A stretch of DNA of 64,000 nucleotides from Curtobacterium sp. ISL-83 (GTDB lineage Bacteria > Actinomycetota > Actinomycetes > Actinomycetales > Microbacteriaceae). Both the position numbers and the translations under genes were made by a program. The notes under the pieces were generated by a model that was not told where the DNA came from, did not search any database, and saw nothing but the letters and a program-made list of their open reading frames with translations. The stretch spans positions 124,001 through 188,000 of the forward strand of contig NZ_JAGGPH010000002.1 of assembly GCF_018613895.1 (NCBI RefSeq). The letters are read 5' to 3'. How positions within the stretch are numbered: position 1 is the stretch's first letter; each line of letters starts with the position of its first letter. Shown in pieces: positions 24,226 through 34,229 of the stretch.

Positions 24226-24705
24226 CTAGGCGTCTGTCAGCGCGACCCCGAACTCCGCGAAGATGTCCGGCAGAGTCGTGCCGAGGAGCGCTGCGGTTCG
24301 CGCGTACTTGTCGTCCAACCGCGTCCGCGTCGTCTCGTCGGCGACGGTTGCGAGACGGGCCGGGTCGGCGTTGTGGCTGACGTCGGCGCGCTTGACGCGA
24401 GGGGCGATGGGGTCGGCGAGCACGCGAGCCATCGACTCTCCGAGGGTCTCTCCGCGACGCTTCGTCATCGCGTCCACAGCGAGGACCTGCTCGACGGTGA
24501 AGCCCATCGCCCGGAGCTCCGCCAGCGTGATGTCGGTGTCCTCGACGACGTCGTGCAGGTACCCGACGACCTGCTCGTCCGCGGTCGACAGTCGGCGCGC
24601 GACGGCGGTCGGATGCTCGATGTACGGACGACCGACCTTGTCCACCTGCCCTGCATGCGCCCGGGTCGCCACGTCGCGGGCCAAGGTCACGAGGTCATCA
24701 GTCAT
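24226..24705 (-). CDS. HD-domain phosphohydrolase, RelA/SpoT hydrolase-like
   Basis: The 159-residue protein has the motifs of stand-alone ppGpp-hydrolase-like HD proteins: YIEHPTAVARRL (first metal histidine), YLHDVVEDTDIT (HD pair plus ED) and VKRADVSHNAD, the equivalent of the KLADRLHN motif of SpoT and MESH1. All expected metal ligands are present. It is a single-domain enzyme without synthetase or ACT domains, so it would be a small alarmone or nucleotide hydrolase; the substrate is inferred. Starts MTDDLVTLARDVATRAHAGQ at 24705. It stands alone. Confidence 0.78.
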   Translation of the reverse strand: MTDDLVTLARDVATRAHAGQVDKVGRPYIEHPTAVARRLSTADEQVVGYLHDVVEDTDITLAELRAMGFTVEQVLAVDAMTKRRGETLGESMARVLADPIAPRVKRADVSHNADPARLATVADETTRTRLDDKYARTAALLGTTLPDIFAEFGVALTDA

Positions 24706-24803
24706 GGGCTCAGCGTGCCACGTCCCGCCGATGGCCGGACCGGCCGCCGACGCTCTGTCATGACTGCCGCTTTCGCGACACTTCTGGGGTGGAGGGGAAG
24801 ATC

Positions 24804-25562
24804 ATGACGAACAGCACCACCCGGCGAAACCGCCACCGCGTCCGCGCGCTCAGTGTCGCCGTTGCCACTGCAGCAGTCATCAGCCTGACCGCGTGCACGG
24901 ACCACGCCGGCGCGCTCCCGATGAGTTCGCCGAAGACCACGGCGGCCGCCGCCTCGGTGCAACCGTCTCGGTCGCCGTCATCCGCGCCGACGTCGACGCC
25001 GTCGGCGACGACACCACCGAAGATCGACGCTGCTGCACCCGTGCGGACGCCGACCCCGGCATCGAGGCGCGCCCGGTTCACGCTGGAGGACCCTGCCACG
25101 TGGACCATCTCCGGCAGCGAAGTCGGACCCGTGGCCCTCGGAGGGGATCCCGCCACGGAGGTGGACGACCTCACGGTCGCCTTCACCCGCTCGAACGGTG
25201 CGTGCCCCGCGGGGCCCGGAACGACGTTCTGGAACCGAGAGGGCGCCCCCGGACTCATCGTCACCACCGGCGCCGGGAAGGTCACCGGCATCGCCGTCGG
25301 GAACTACGAGCCGGGAGCGACGACCGCGAACAGTCCGACCACAGCAGCAGGCGCGGGTCTCGGATCGTCGCTCACGGAACTGCGGACCGACTACCCGGAG
25401 CTGGCGTACGTCGGCACGTACGGCGTGGCGCGTGGGCAGTACTCGATCTGGTCGACCCAGCTCGCCGACGGACGGGTCGAGTTCCAGCTGGGCGAAGACG
25501 GCGTGCACGTCGGGATGATCTGGGTGAGCGCTGCGCCGCTCCCGTACGAGTTCTGCGGCTGA
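24804..25562 (+). CDS. Lipoprotein of unknown function (252 aa)
   Basis: An arginine-rich start, a hydrophobic segment and the lipobox SLTAC near residue 31 mark a lipoprotein. A serine/threonine/proline linker of about 55 residues follows, then a compact domain from about residue 95 (FTLEDPATWTISGSEVGPVA; two cysteines; PLPYEFCG at the end). The ATG at 24804 follows GGAGGGGAAG; the GTG at 24789 would overlap that site. The folded part recalls secreted actinobacterial proteins of unknown role. Confidence 0.75.
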   Translation: MTNSTTRRNRHRVRALSVAVATAAVISLTACTDHAGALPMSSPKTTAAAASVQPSRSPSSAPTSTPSATTPPKIDAAAPVRTPTPASRRARFTLEDPATWTISGSEVGPVALGGDPATEVDDLTVAFTRSNGACPAGPGTTFWNREGAPGLIVTTGAGKVTGIAVGNYEPGATTANSPTTAAGAGLGSSLTELRTDYPELAYVGTYGVARGQYSIWSTQLADGRVEFQLGEDGVHVGMIWVSAAPLPYEFCG

Positions 25563-25685
25563 CACGAGTGCACGTCCGGGAGCGACCTGCTGGCGTCCGG
25601 TGGTTCCTCGGTACGAACGGGCATTGCGCTGCCGAGGACAGCCCGTGCAGCACGTAGATTGCTCAGGAGGGGGATCGGAGAACAC

Positions 25686-26132
25686 ATGACAACGGTCCGC
25701 ACCATCAGCCTTGCCGTCGTCGCATTGATCACTGCGACGCTGACGCTGAGCGGGTGCACGTCAGGCATGGCGGGCTACTTCGAACCTGCCGCGCCGCCGC
25801 TGGAATCCGCCGAGCTCATCGGCACGTGGACATCAGACGGCGCGGGCAGCATCGTGTTCGGCAGCGACCACTCCGTGGTGGGAACGGACGTTCCGAAGCG
25901 TGGCTGGACCGGTCAGACCGACGACTCAGCGACCCCGACGACTCGGACCGTGAGCTGGCGCTTGCGCGACAACACCGGAAACGGGTTGAAACCGATCTGC
26001 CTCGATGAGGGCCGCTCGTCGACCTGCATGTGGGTCATCCGCGGCGGACACCAGCATCGAGAGCTCGACCTCATCGTCGGCGACCCGGACAGCGTCGACT
26101 GGTACCGGTACCGGAAGACACCGGTCGGGTAG
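25686..26132 (+). CDS. Small lipoprotein with a lipocalin-like beta domain
   Basis: The 148-residue product starts MTTVRTISLAVVALITA with lipobox LSGC near residue 24. The mature domain starts ELIGTWTSDGAGSIVFGSDH, a GxW-type opening seen in lipocalin-like barrels, and holds two cysteines (PICLDEGRSSTCMW). A GGAG ribosome site lies seven bases before the ATG; an in-frame ATG upstream at 25659 would spoil the signal peptide. It is the last of several orphan exported proteins here. The fold assignment is tentative. Confidence 0.75.
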   Translation: MTTVRTISLAVVALITATLTLSGCTSGMAGYFEPAAPPLESAELIGTWTSDGAGSIVFGSDHSVVGTDVPKRGWTGQTDDSATPTTRTVSWRLRDNTGNGLKPICLDEGRSSTCMWVIRGGHQHRELDLIVGDPDSVDWYRYRKTPVG

Positions 26133-26201
26133 CCGCCGCGGGCTCCATCGTGCGTCCAGTTGCATGGCCGGACGCCAGCGAACAAGAAAGGTCGATGCCG
26201 C

Positions 26202-27371
26202 TCACGATCCGCCGCCGCCGCCGGCGACCACGACCCCCCGCTTCCACACTCGCCGCACGAGCGGCACGCCAGGCCGGTAGGCGAGATGCGCCGCCGAGGG
26301 CGCATCGAGCAACTGCAGGTCCGCGCGAGCACCCACCGCGATCGTCCCCGTCACGCCGGGCACGCCCAACGCCGCCGCACCCCCGACCGTGGCGGCACGG
26401 ATGGCCTCCTCGACGGTGAGCCCCATCTGCAGGACCGCGGTGGCGATGCAGAACGGGATCGAGGTCGTGTACGAGGTGCCCGGATTGCAGTTCGACGCCA
26501 GGGCGATCGTGGCGCCCGCATCGAGCAGCGCCCGCGCCGGCGGGAACGGCTCACGCGTCGACAGGTCGCACGCCGGCAGCAGCGTCGCGACGGTCCGGCC
26601 CGCACCGAGGCCGTCGATGTCGGACGACGACAGGTGGTTGCAGTGGTCGACGCTGAGCGCCTCCATCTCGAGCGCCAGGCCCACACCGCCGCTCTCACCA
26701 AGCTGGTTGCCGTGCACCCGGAGTGCGAGCCCGGCTGCGCGGCCGGCGGCGAGGACCTCGCGCGACTGCTCGACGTCGAACGCCCCGGTCTCGCAGAAGA
26801 CGTCGATCGACGACACGAACGGCAGGACGGCGGCGAGCATCGGTCCGGTCACCTGGTCCAGGTAGACACGGACCGACATGCCGGGAGGCACGAGGTGCGC
26901 GCCGAGGAACGTCACCGAATCGACGTGGCGGGCAGCGATCTCCGCGCTGCGGCGCTCCGTCTCGACGTCGAGGCCGTACCCCGTCTTCGCCTCGAACGCC
27001 GTGCTGCCCTGGGCCGACGCTTCGTGGAGGAGGCGCACGAGGGACTCCTCGAGCTCCGCGTCAGAGGCCGCTCGCGTCGCCGCCACGGTCGAGGCGATGC
27101 CGCCCGCCCGGTACTTCTCGCCGCGCATCCGCGCTTCGAACTCGGCGCCACGCTCGCCGGCGAAGACCGGGTGCAGGTGGGAGTCCACCCAGCCCGGCAG
27201 CACCGCACGGCCCGCCGCGTCGAACCGGGTGTCGGCCGCGGGAGCCTCCGACGCGGACCCGACCCACGCGATGAGCCCGCTGTCGGTGTCGACGACGACC
27301 GCCGCGTCGAGGCGTCGTGCCCCGTCGTTCGTCGTCAGCTCACCGATGCCGGTGATGAGTTCGGTCGTCAT
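26202..27371 (-). CDS. hutI: Imidazolonepropionase HutI
   Basis: HutI hydrolyses 4-imidazolone-5-propanoate to N-formimino-L-glutamate, the third step of histidine breakdown. The 389-residue protein is an amidohydrolase: DSHLHPVFAGERGAEF supplies the metal HxH pair, EAKTGYGLD and GAHLVPPG follow, and the distal part has DHCNHL and ASNCNPGTS. Last gene of the operon; its ATG overlaps the hutF stop by four bases. It ends in a glycine run (VVVAGGGGGS). All catalytic regions are present. Confidence 0.94.
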   Translation of the reverse strand: MTTELITGIGELTTNDGARRLDAAVVVDTDSGLIAWVGSASEAPAADTRFDAAGRAVLPGWVDSHLHPVFAGERGAEFEARMRGEKYRAGGIASTVAATRAASDAELEESLVRLLHEASAQGSTAFEAKTGYGLDVETERRSAEIAARHVDSVTFLGAHLVPPGMSVRVYLDQVTGPMLAAVLPFVSSIDVFCETGAFDVEQSREVLAAGRAAGLALRVHGNQLGESGGVGLALEMEALSVDHCNHLSSSDIDGLGAGRTVATLLPACDLSTREPFPPARALLDAGATIALASNCNPGTSYTTSIPFCIATAVLQMGLTVEEAIRAATVGGAAALGVPGVTGTIAVGARADLQLLDAPSAAHLAYRPGVPLVRRVWKRGVVVAGGGGGS

Positions 27372-28732
27372 GCGGATCCTCCTGCCGTGCGCCGGTCGAC
27401 CTCGGCGATCGCCTCACGCAGGCCGGAGGCGGCGTCGTCGCCGCGACCCAGGACCTCCCCGCCGACGACCACCCGCCGGACGTCACTCGCGGTGGCGGTG
27501 AGCACGAGCTGGACACCGGAGCTCCCGGTGGTTCGGACCGACGCGTCGTCGACCTCGACGAAGTCCGCGAGGTCGCCGACGGCCAGCCCACGCGCCTCCT
27601 GGTCGGGACGCCCCTCGACCAGGCCGAGCGCGGCGGCGCCGCCGGCCGAGGCCGCGGCCAGGAGCTCGCGCGGGGCGAACCGGCCGCGACGGCCGGAACC
27701 GAGCCGCTCCGCTGCCTCCAGTCCGCGCATCTCGAGGAACGGGTCGACGACCGCGTTCTGGTCGGACCCGACGGCGATGCGCGCCCCGGCGTCCGCCAGG
27801 GCGCGAGCCGGCCCGATGCCGTCGGCGAGGTCCGCCTCGGTGGTGGGGCACATCACGACCGAGACCCGCGCCGCGCCGAGGGCGGCGACGTCGTCGTCGG
27901 TGAGGTGGGTGGCGTGCACGACCGTCAGTCGCGGGGTGAGGAGACCGGCGTCGGACAGCAGCCGCGTCGGCGTGACGCCGTAGCGCGTGAGCACGTCGGC
28001 GTTCTCCTGCGGCTGCTCGGAGAGGTGGACGTGGAGCGGAGTGTGCGCGGGGAGGCCGGCTGCCACGGTGGCCAGCGCCGGTGGCGGGACGGCGCGGGTC
28101 GAGTGGACCGCAGCGCCCAGGGTCACGAGCGGGGAGGAGTCGGCGAGCCTCTCGCGGAGCGCGTGCCACCGGTCCAGCCACCAGGAGGCGTCGCCGTCGC
28201 CGAAGCGGCGCTGCTCCGGTGCGAGCGGCTGGTCGACGCCGCCGGTCAGGTAGAGGGTGTCCAGCAGGACCAGACGGATCCCGGCATCCTGCGCGGCGGA
28301 GGCGAGCGCCGCCTCCATGCCGTGGGCTGGGAGGTACGGCGAGCCGTCGGGCTGGTGGTGGACGTAGTGGAACTCGCCCACGGTGGTCCATCCGGCGGCG
28401 AGCATCTCGCGGAACACGCCGGTGGCGAGCCGGTGGTAGAGGTCCGGGTCGAGCGCGCCCGCGGCCTCGTACATGCGCTGCCGCCACTGCCAGAAGTCGC
28501 CGCCGTCGGCGTGGGTCCGGCCGCGGAGGACCCGGTGGAACGCGTGCGAGTGCGCGTTCACGAAGCCGGGGAGCACGGTGCCGAACTCGACGTCGCCGGG
28601 TCGACGTTCGAAGGCCGCGTCGCCCTCCCGGACGATGCGCGCGACCCGGCCGTCCTCGACCTCGACGACGGCCGCCGCGGGGGAGTCAGCGGGGTCCAGG
28701 AGCGTCTCGACGTGGAGGCGCGTGCCGGTCAT
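27368..28732 (-). CDS. hutF: Formimidoylglutamate deiminase HutF
   Basis: HutF converts N-formimino-L-glutamate to N-formyl-L-glutamate and ammonia, which defines the two-step branch of the Hut pathway. The 454-residue amidohydrolase has NAHSHAFHRVLRGRTH (metal pair), TVGEFHYVHHQPDGSPY, PLHVHLSEQPQEN and VGSDQNAVVDPF, all typical of HutF. The start at 28732 overlaps the stop of the M20 gene by four bases. This branch needs an N-formylglutamate deformylase, and no hutG is present in the cluster. Confidence 0.94.
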   Translation of the reverse strand: MTGTRLHVETLLDPADSPAAAVVEVEDGRVARIVREGDAAFERRPGDVEFGTVLPGFVNAHSHAFHRVLRGRTHADGGDFWQWRQRMYEAAGALDPDLYHRLATGVFREMLAAGWTTVGEFHYVHHQPDGSPYLPAHGMEAALASAAQDAGIRLVLLDTLYLTGGVDQPLAPEQRRFGDGDASWWLDRWHALRERLADSSPLVTLGAAVHSTRAVPPPALATVAAGLPAHTPLHVHLSEQPQENADVLTRYGVTPTRLLSDAGLLTPRLTVVHATHLTDDDVAALGAARVSVVMCPTTEADLADGIGPARALADAGARIAVGSDQNAVVDPFLEMRGLEAAERLGSGRRGRFAPRELLAAASAGGAAALGLVEGRPDQEARGLAVGDLADFVEVDDASVRTTGSSGVQLVLTATASDVRRVVVGGEVLGRGDDAASGLREAIAEVDRRTAGGSA

Positions 28733-29997
28733 CCCTGCACCTCGCGTTCCGCAGAGGGATCGAGCAGCGACCGCAGCACACCGGTGAGCGCGACCACGCC
28801 GGCCCTGCAGTCGTCGACCGAGGCCCACTCCTCCGGGGCGTGCGAGATGCCGGTCGGGTTCCGGACGAACACCATGGCGGTGGGGACGACGCCCGCGAGC
28901 ACACCGGCGTCGTGCCCGGCACCGGAGGGGAGCTGCGGGATGCCTCCCAGCGCCGTCGTCAGCTGCCGGCGGAGCTCGACGTCGAACCGGACCTCGCCGC
29001 TCCAGCTCTCCTCCACGACGTCGAACCCGCACCCCTCGTCGTCGGCGGCGTCGCGCGAGGCAGCCACGATCGCGTCCACGAGGTCGCGGGTCGCGCCGTC
29101 CGTGCCCGCTCGCGCATCCAACCAGACGTCGGCCACGGAGGCGATCGCGTTGGTGCCGCCGGGGGTCCACCTGCTGCGACCGACCGTCGCACGCGCGTCG
29201 AGCCCGTCGGACTCCATCCCGAGCGCGGCGTCCCGGATCGCGACGACCGCACGCGACGCGGCGACGACCGGGTCGCGGCGTCCCGACATCAGGGTCGCTC
29301 CCGCGTGGTTGCCCTGGCCCGAGAACCGGAGGCGCCACCGTCCGTGGGCGAGGATCGAGGTCGCCACGGCGAGCGGCGCGTCCAGGTCGACGAGGCCCCG
29401 TCCCTGCTCGACGTGCAGCTCGATGAACACCCCGATCCGGTCGAGGGCGGCCTGGTCCCGGCCGAGGTGTGCCACGTCGAACCCGATCCGGGCTCCGGCT
29501 GCCTCGAGGGAGACACCGTCCGCGTCCTTCAAGGCCCTGGCCCGGTCGCCACTGATCGTCCCCGTCATCAGACGGGAACCGAGGCACGCGACGCCGAACC
29601 GCGACCCCTCCTCCTCGGCGAAGACCACCACGGCGAACGGTCGCGACGGACGGAACCCCTCGGCCTGGAGTGCGGCGACCGCGTCGAGGGCGCTCACCAC
29701 CCCGAGGGGCCCGTCGAACGCGCCGCCGCCCGGGACGGAGTCGAGGTGACTCCCGGTCACGACCGCGTCGGCGCCAGCGGGACCCCACCAGGCCCAGGTG
29801 TTCGCGTTCCGGTCCGTCTCGACGTCGAGACCGAGCGCCGAGGCCCGTGCCACGAACCACTCCCGCAGAGCGAGTTCGGCGTCCCCCCAGAGCGGCCGGC
29901 TGTAGCCGCCGCGCTCGCGGTCGCGACCGACCTCGCTGATCTCGCGGAGTCCCGGGAGGAGCGACACCGGCCCGGTGGGCCCGGTCGCGGCCGTCAT
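28729..29997 (-). CDS. M20-family amidohydrolase in the hut operon, candidate N-formylglutamate deformylase
   Basis: The 422-residue protein belongs to the allantoate amidohydrolase / N-carbamoyl-L-amino-acid hydrolase group. Metal ligands are visible in [40 protein letters not shown] and GISHAPEEW. The dimerisation-domain histidine and asparagine region [13 protein letters not shown] is present too. No allantoin or hydantoin genes are nearby; instead it is locked between hutU and hutF by four-base overlaps on both sides. Related carbamoylases are known to accept N-formyl amino acids, so replacing HutG is a reasonable inference. Confidence 0.85.
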   Translation of the reverse strand: MTAATGPTGPVSLLPGLREISEVGRDRERGGYSRPLWGDAELALREWFVARASALGLDVETDRNANTWAWWGPAGADAVVTGSHLDSVPGGGAFDGPLGVVSALDAVAALQAEGFRPSRPFAVVVFAEEEGSRFGVACLGSRLMTGTISGDRARALKDADGVSLEAAGARIGFDVAHLGRDQAALDRIGVFIELHVEQGRGLVDLDAPLAVATSILAHGRWRLRFSGQGNHAGATLMSGRRDPVVAASRAVVAIRDAALGMESDGLDARATVGRSRWTPGGTNAIASVADVWLDARAGTDGATRDLVDAIVAASRDAADDEGCGFDVVEESWSGEVRFDVELRRQLTTALGGIPQLPSGAGHDAGVLAGVVPTAMVFVRNPTGISHAPEEWASVDDCRAGVVALTGVLRSLLDPSAEREVQG

Positions 29998-31691
29998 CGT
30001 CCCTCGTCCATCGGGATCCGCAGGCCGCGGTCCCGCGCCACCTCGCGCGCCCGCTCGTAGCCGGCGTCGACGTGCCGCATGACACCGGTGCCCGGGTCGT
30101 TCGTCAGGACGCGCTCGATCTTCTCGGCCGCCAACGGGGTGCCGTCGGCGACGCAGACCTGGCCGGCGTGGATGGACCGCCCGATCCCGACACCGCCGCC
30201 GTGGTGGATCGACACCCAGGTCGCGCCAGAAGCCGTGTTCAGGAGCGCGTTGAGCAGCGGCCAGTCGGCGATGGCGTCGGAGCCGTCCGCCATGCCCTCG
30301 GTCTCGCGGTAGGGGGATGCGACGGATCCCGAGTCGAGGTGGTCGCGGCCGATGACGATCGGTGCGCGCAGCTCGCCGGAGGCGACCATCTCGTTGAACT
30401 TCAGGCCGGCGAGGTGGCGCTCCTTGTAGCCGAGCCAGCAGATCCGCGCGGGCAGCCCCTCGAAGGCCACCTTCTCGCCGGCCTGCGTGATCCAGCGACG
30501 CAGCTTGTCGTCCTCCGGGAAGAGCTCGAGGATCGCGCGGTCGGTCGCCGCGATGTCGGCCGGGTCGCCGGAGAGGGCTGCCCAGCGGAACGGGCCCTTG
30601 CCCTCGGCGAACAGCGGACGGATGTAGGCGGGGACGAACCCGGGGAAGTCGAACGCGCGGTCGTACCCGCCGAGCTCGGCCTCGCGGCGGATCGAGTTGC
30701 CGTAGTCGAACACCTCCGCCCCGGCGTCCTGGAAGCCGACCATGGCCGCGACCTGCTTCGCCATCGCTGCTCGCGACAGGTCCGTGAACGCCGCGGGGTC
30801 GGCGGCCGCGCGGGCGTGCCACTCCTCGACGCCCACGCCCTCGGGGAGGTAGGCCAGAGGGTCGTGGGCCGACGTCTGGTCGGTGACGATGTCGATGGCG
30901 ACGCCGCGGTCGAGCAGCTCGGTGAACACCGTCGCGGCGTTGCCGACGAGGCCGACGGACAGCGGCCTCCGCTCCGCCTTGGCCGCGAGCACGCGGGCGA
31001 CCGCGTCGTCGAGGTCGTCCGTCATCTCGTCGAGGTACCGGTGGTCGACGCGACGCTGCAGGCGGGCGGGGTCGACGTCCACGATCAGCACGACGCCCTC
31101 GTTCATGGTGACGGCGAGCGGCTGCGCGCCACCCATCCCGCCGGCGCCGCCCGTCAGGGTCAGGGTGCCGGCCAGGGTGCCGCCGAAGCGCTTGTCGGCG
31201 ATGGCCGCGAACGTCTCGTAGGTGCCCTGGAGGATGCCCTGGGTGCCGATGTAGATCCAGGAGCCGGCGGTCATCTGCCCGTACATCGTCAGCCCGAGGG
31301 CCTCGAGGCGACGGAACTCCGGCCACGTCGCCCAGTCACCGACGAGGTTCGAGTTCGCGATCAGGACCCGGGGCGCCCACTCGTGGGTGCGGAAGACGCC
31401 GACTGGCTTGCCGGACTGCACGAGGAGCGTCTCGTCGTCCTCCAGGTCCTCGAGCGTGCGGACGATCGCGTCGTACGCCTCCCAGCTGCGGGCTGCTCGA
31501 CCCGTCCCGCCGTAGACCACGAGGTCGTCGGGCCGTTCGGCGACGTCGGGGTCGAGGTTGTTCATCAGCATGCGCAGCGGCCCCTCTGTCTGCCACGACT
31601 TCGCGGTCAGGGTCGAGCCGTGGGCTGCGTGCACCACACGTGGCCCGGAGACGGGGGCCGTCGACGTGGGGGTGGGTTCCGAGCCGGTCAT
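29994..31691 (-). CDS. hutU: Urocanate hydratase HutU
   Basis: HutU adds water to urocanate using NAD as a prosthetic group, giving 4-imidazolone-5-propanoate. The 565-residue length is normal. Landmarks: [30 protein letters not shown] (glycine-rich NAD region), [22 protein letters not shown] with the active-site cysteine, and [17 protein letters not shown]. It starts 43 bases after the hutH stop and overlaps the M20 gene by four bases at its end. Confidence 0.96.
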   Translation of the reverse strand: MTGSEPTPTSTAPVSGPRVVHAAHGSTLTAKSWQTEGPLRMLMNNLDPDVAERPDDLVVYGGTGRAARSWEAYDAIVRTLEDLEDDETLLVQSGKPVGVFRTHEWAPRVLIANSNLVGDWATWPEFRRLEALGLTMYGQMTAGSWIYIGTQGILQGTYETFAAIADKRFGGTLAGTLTLTGGAGGMGGAQPLAVTMNEGVVLIVDVDPARLQRRVDHRYLDEMTDDLDDAVARVLAAKAERRPLSVGLVGNAATVFTELLDRGVAIDIVTDQTSAHDPLAYLPEGVGVEEWHARAAADPAAFTDLSRAAMAKQVAAMVGFQDAGAEVFDYGNSIRREAELGGYDRAFDFPGFVPAYIRPLFAEGKGPFRWAALSGDPADIAATDRAILELFPEDDKLRRWITQAGEKVAFEGLPARICWLGYKERHLAGLKFNEMVASGELRAPIVIGRDHLDSGSVASPYRETEGMADGSDAIADWPLLNALLNTASGATWVSIHHGGGVGIGRSIHAGQVCVADGTPLAAEKIERVLTNDPGTGVMRHVDAGYERAREVARDRGLRIPMDEGR

Positions 31692-31734
31692 GTGCTGCTC
31701 CTTCGTGGTCTTCCGGGCGTGGTGGGGGGCGCGG

Positions 31735-33285
31735 TCAGTCGAGGTCGCCGAGGACCCGGCGGGCCGCCTGCAAGATCGAGCCGTCGGTGACCAACTCGGT
31801 GACCGCCGCGATCTCGGGCGCGAGGAATCGGTCGGCGCCCGGCCCGGGGACCACCGTGCGGACGGTGTCCCGGACGGCGCCGGTGGCGGGGCCGGCCTGC
31901 AGCGGGGCCCGGAGGTCGACCGCCCGCGCGGCGGTCATGACCTCGATGGCCAGCACCTGAGCGAGGCCGTCGACGGCGCGACGCAGCTTCCGTCCGGCAG
32001 CCCACCCCATGGACACGTGGTCCTCCTGCATCGCGGACGACGGGATCGAGTCGACGGAGGCCGGGACGGCCATGCGCTTCAGCTCGGACACGATCCCGGC
32101 AGCGGTGTACTGCGCGATCATCAGGCCCGAGTCGACCCCGACCTCGTGCGCGAGGAACGGCGGCAGTCCGGCGTTGCGGTGCTGGTCGAGCATCCGGTCG
32201 ATCCGACGTTCCGACATGCTGGCGACGTCGGCCACGGCGATCGCGAGGAAGTCGAGCACGTACGCGACCGGCGCGCCGTGGAAGTTCCCGTTCGACTCCA
32301 CGCGGCCGTCGAGCGTCACGACCGGGTTGTCCACGGCCGACGCCAGTTCCCGCTCCGCGACGAGCCGAGCGTGGTCGACGGTGTCCCGGGCCGCACCGTG
32401 GACCTGCGGTGCGCACCGCAGCGAGTACGCGTCCTGGACGCGGGTGCACTCCGGACCCTTGTGGCTCTGCACGATCGGCGACGCCTCCAGCAGGCGGGCC
32501 AGGTTGCGCGCCGACGCCGTCTGCCCCCGCTGCGGGCGGAGGGCCGCGAGGTCGGCGGCGAACACGGCGTCCGTGCCGAGGAGCGACTCCACGCTCATCG
32601 CGGCACTGATGTCGGCCGTCTGCAGCAGTGCGTCGAGGTCGGTGATGGCCAGCGACAGCATGCTGAGCATGCCGTCCGTGCCGTTGATGAGCGCGAGGCC
32701 CTCCTTCTCCGCCAGGAGGACCGGCGCGATCCCGGCGGCACGGAGCGCCGTCGCGGAGTCGACCAGCTCGCCGTCGCGGGTGCGGGCGTTGCCCTCGCCC
32801 ATGAGGGTGAGCGCGCAGTGCGCGAGGGGGGCGAGGTCGCCGGAGCAGCCGAGCGACCCGTGTTCGTAGACGACGGGCGTGATGCCGGCGTTGAGGACGG
32901 CGGCGTACGTCTCGACCACGATGGGCCGGACACCGGTCCGTCCCGTCATGAGGGTCGAGAGTCGCAGGGTCATCAGCCCCCGGATGACCTCCCGCTCGAC
33001 TTCGGGGCCCGATCCGGCCGCGTGCGAGCGGACGAGGCTCTGCTGCAGCTGTCGCCGGCGGTCGTCGGAGATGAACGTCGTGGCGAGCGCACCGAAGCCG
33101 GTCGAGATGCCGTAGTGGGGCTCGACGTCGCTCGCGAGGTCCTCGATGATCCTGCGACTCCTCGACACTCCGTCGAGCGCGTCCTCGCCGAGGACGACCG
33201 GGGCGTGGGAACGGGCGACGGCGACGAGGTCCGCGATCGACGGGGCGCCGGCGTGCAGGGTGACGGTGGGGGACGCAGTGTTCAT
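31735..33285 (-). CDS. hutH: Histidine ammonia-lyase HutH
   Basis: HutH removes ammonia from L-histidine to give urocanate. The 516-residue protein shows [11 protein letters not shown] (catalytic tyrosine) and the MIO prosthetic-group site within [14 protein letters not shown] at residues 143-156. Here the cyclising tripeptide is Cys-Ser-Gly (147-149) rather than the textbook Ala-Ser-Gly. Later motifs [15 protein letters not shown] and QEDHVSMGW are intact. The start at 33285 was chosen for length; an ATG at 33303 is possible. First gene of the operon, facing the IclR gene across 107 bases. Confidence 0.95.
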   Translation of the reverse strand: MNTASPTVTLHAGAPSIADLVAVARSHAPVVLGEDALDGVSRSRRIIEDLASDVEPHYGISTGFGALATTFISDDRRRQLQQSLVRSHAAGSGPEVEREVIRGLMTLRLSTLMTGRTGVRPIVVETYAAVLNAGITPVVYEHGSLGCSGDLAPLAHCALTLMGEGNARTRDGELVDSATALRAAGIAPVLLAEKEGLALINGTDGMLSMLSLAITDLDALLQTADISAAMSVESLLGTDAVFAADLAALRPQRGQTASARNLARLLEASPIVQSHKGPECTRVQDAYSLRCAPQVHGAARDTVDHARLVAERELASAVDNPVVTLDGRVESNGNFHGAPVAYVLDFLAIAVADVASMSERRIDRMLDQHRNAGLPPFLAHEVGVDSGLMIAQYTAAGIVSELKRMAVPASVDSIPSSAMQEDHVSMGWAAGRKLRRAVDGLAQVLAIEVMTAARAVDLRAPLQAGPATGAVRDTVRTVVPGPGADRFLAPEIAAVTELVTDGSILQAARRVLGDLD

Positions 33286-33339
33286 GAACCCATCTGAGGG
33301 CATCGAGGGGATCACGGTGCGGCGTCGCGCAGACAAACT

Positions 33340-33380
33340 GTCTCGTGTGTGGGACGCTTCACGCACCTGAAACACGAGAC
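33340..33380. promoter_or_regulatory. Inverted repeat between hutH and the IclR gene, candidate operator
   Basis: GTCTCGTGT (33340-33348) and ACACGAGAC (33372-33380) are exact inverted copies separated by 23 bases, in the 107-base divergent intergenic region. The second arm ends 12 bases before the IclR start. IclR operators are often such dyads; binding is inferred. Confidence 0.5.
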
Positions 33381-33392
33381 CGGCGGTCGACG

Positions 33393-34187
33393 ATGATCAC
33401 GACAGACGCAGCAGCGAGCCCGACCCGCGGAGCTCCTGCGGCGCACCAGACGCTCCGGATCCTCACGCACCTGTCGCGGCAACGAGGACCGGTTCCTGCC
33501 TCTGCGGTGGCGCACGCGCTCGACCTCCCGCGCTCGACCGTGTACCGGCTCCTCGGCGTCATGGAGGAGCACGGCTTCGTCGTGCACTACCCCGAGGACC
33601 GCCGCTACGGGATCGGCGTCGCGGCCTTCGAACTCAGTTCGGGCTTCTCGCGCCAGGAACCGCTCGCGCGTCTGGGCGCACCGATCCTGGCCTCACTCGT
33701 GGACAAGGTGGGGGAGAGCGCGCACCTCGCCGTCCTGAGCGGCCGGGACGTGGTCTACATCGTGGAAGAGCGGGCAGCGCACCGCCCGCGGCTCGTCACC
33801 GACGTGGGCGTGCGCCTCCCCAGCCACATCACCGCGAGCGGACGGGCGCTCCTCGCCGCGCTGCCGCCGTCGCAACTCCGAGCCGTGTTCCCGAACGCGG
33901 CGGCCTTCGCCCGGCGCACGGACGACGACGCGTACTCACTGCGGGAGCTCAAGGCCGTCCTCACGCAGGTGCGCCAGCAGGGGTTCGCCGGGGAGGACGG
34001 CGACGTCACCGACGGCTTCGCCTCGGTGGCCGTCGCGGTCCGGGACCACGCGGGCTGGCCCGCGGCGGCCATCGCGATCACGTTCCCGCGCGACCACGTC
34101 TCCCGAGGGGAGTGGCCAACCCTCGCTGCGGACCTCGGCCGGTACGCAGGCGAGCTCTCGCGCAGGATCCGCGGGAGGCCGCAGTAG
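33393..34187 (+). CDS. IclR-family regulator, probable regulator of the hut operon
   Basis: The 264-residue protein has an N-terminal winged helix (TLRILTHLSRQRGPVPAS, LDLPRSTVYRLLGVMEEHGF) and a C-terminal IclR effector domain (ESAHLAVLSGRDVVYIVEE, LPSHITASGRALLAALP, GFASVAVAVRDHAGWPAAAI). It is divergent from hutH, the usual position for a local regulator; in Hut systems the inducer is commonly urocanate, but the ligand here is unknown. The ATG at 33393 was chosen because the upstream in-frame extension lies within the candidate operator. Confidence 0.88.
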   Translation: MITTDAAASPTRGAPAAHQTLRILTHLSRQRGPVPASAVAHALDLPRSTVYRLLGVMEEHGFVVHYPEDRRYGIGVAAFELSSGFSRQEPLARLGAPILASLVDKVGESAHLAVLSGRDVVYIVEERAAHRPRLVTDVGVRLPSHITASGRALLAALPPSQLRAVFPNAAAFARRTDDDAYSLRELKAVLTQVRQQGFAGEDGDVTDGFASVAVAVRDHAGWPAAAIAITFPRDHVSRGEWPTLAADLGRYAGELSRRIRGRPQ

Positions 34188-34229
34188 GAAGCAGAGGTGG
34201 ACGTCCGGACGACCCCAGCCTGATCCGGG

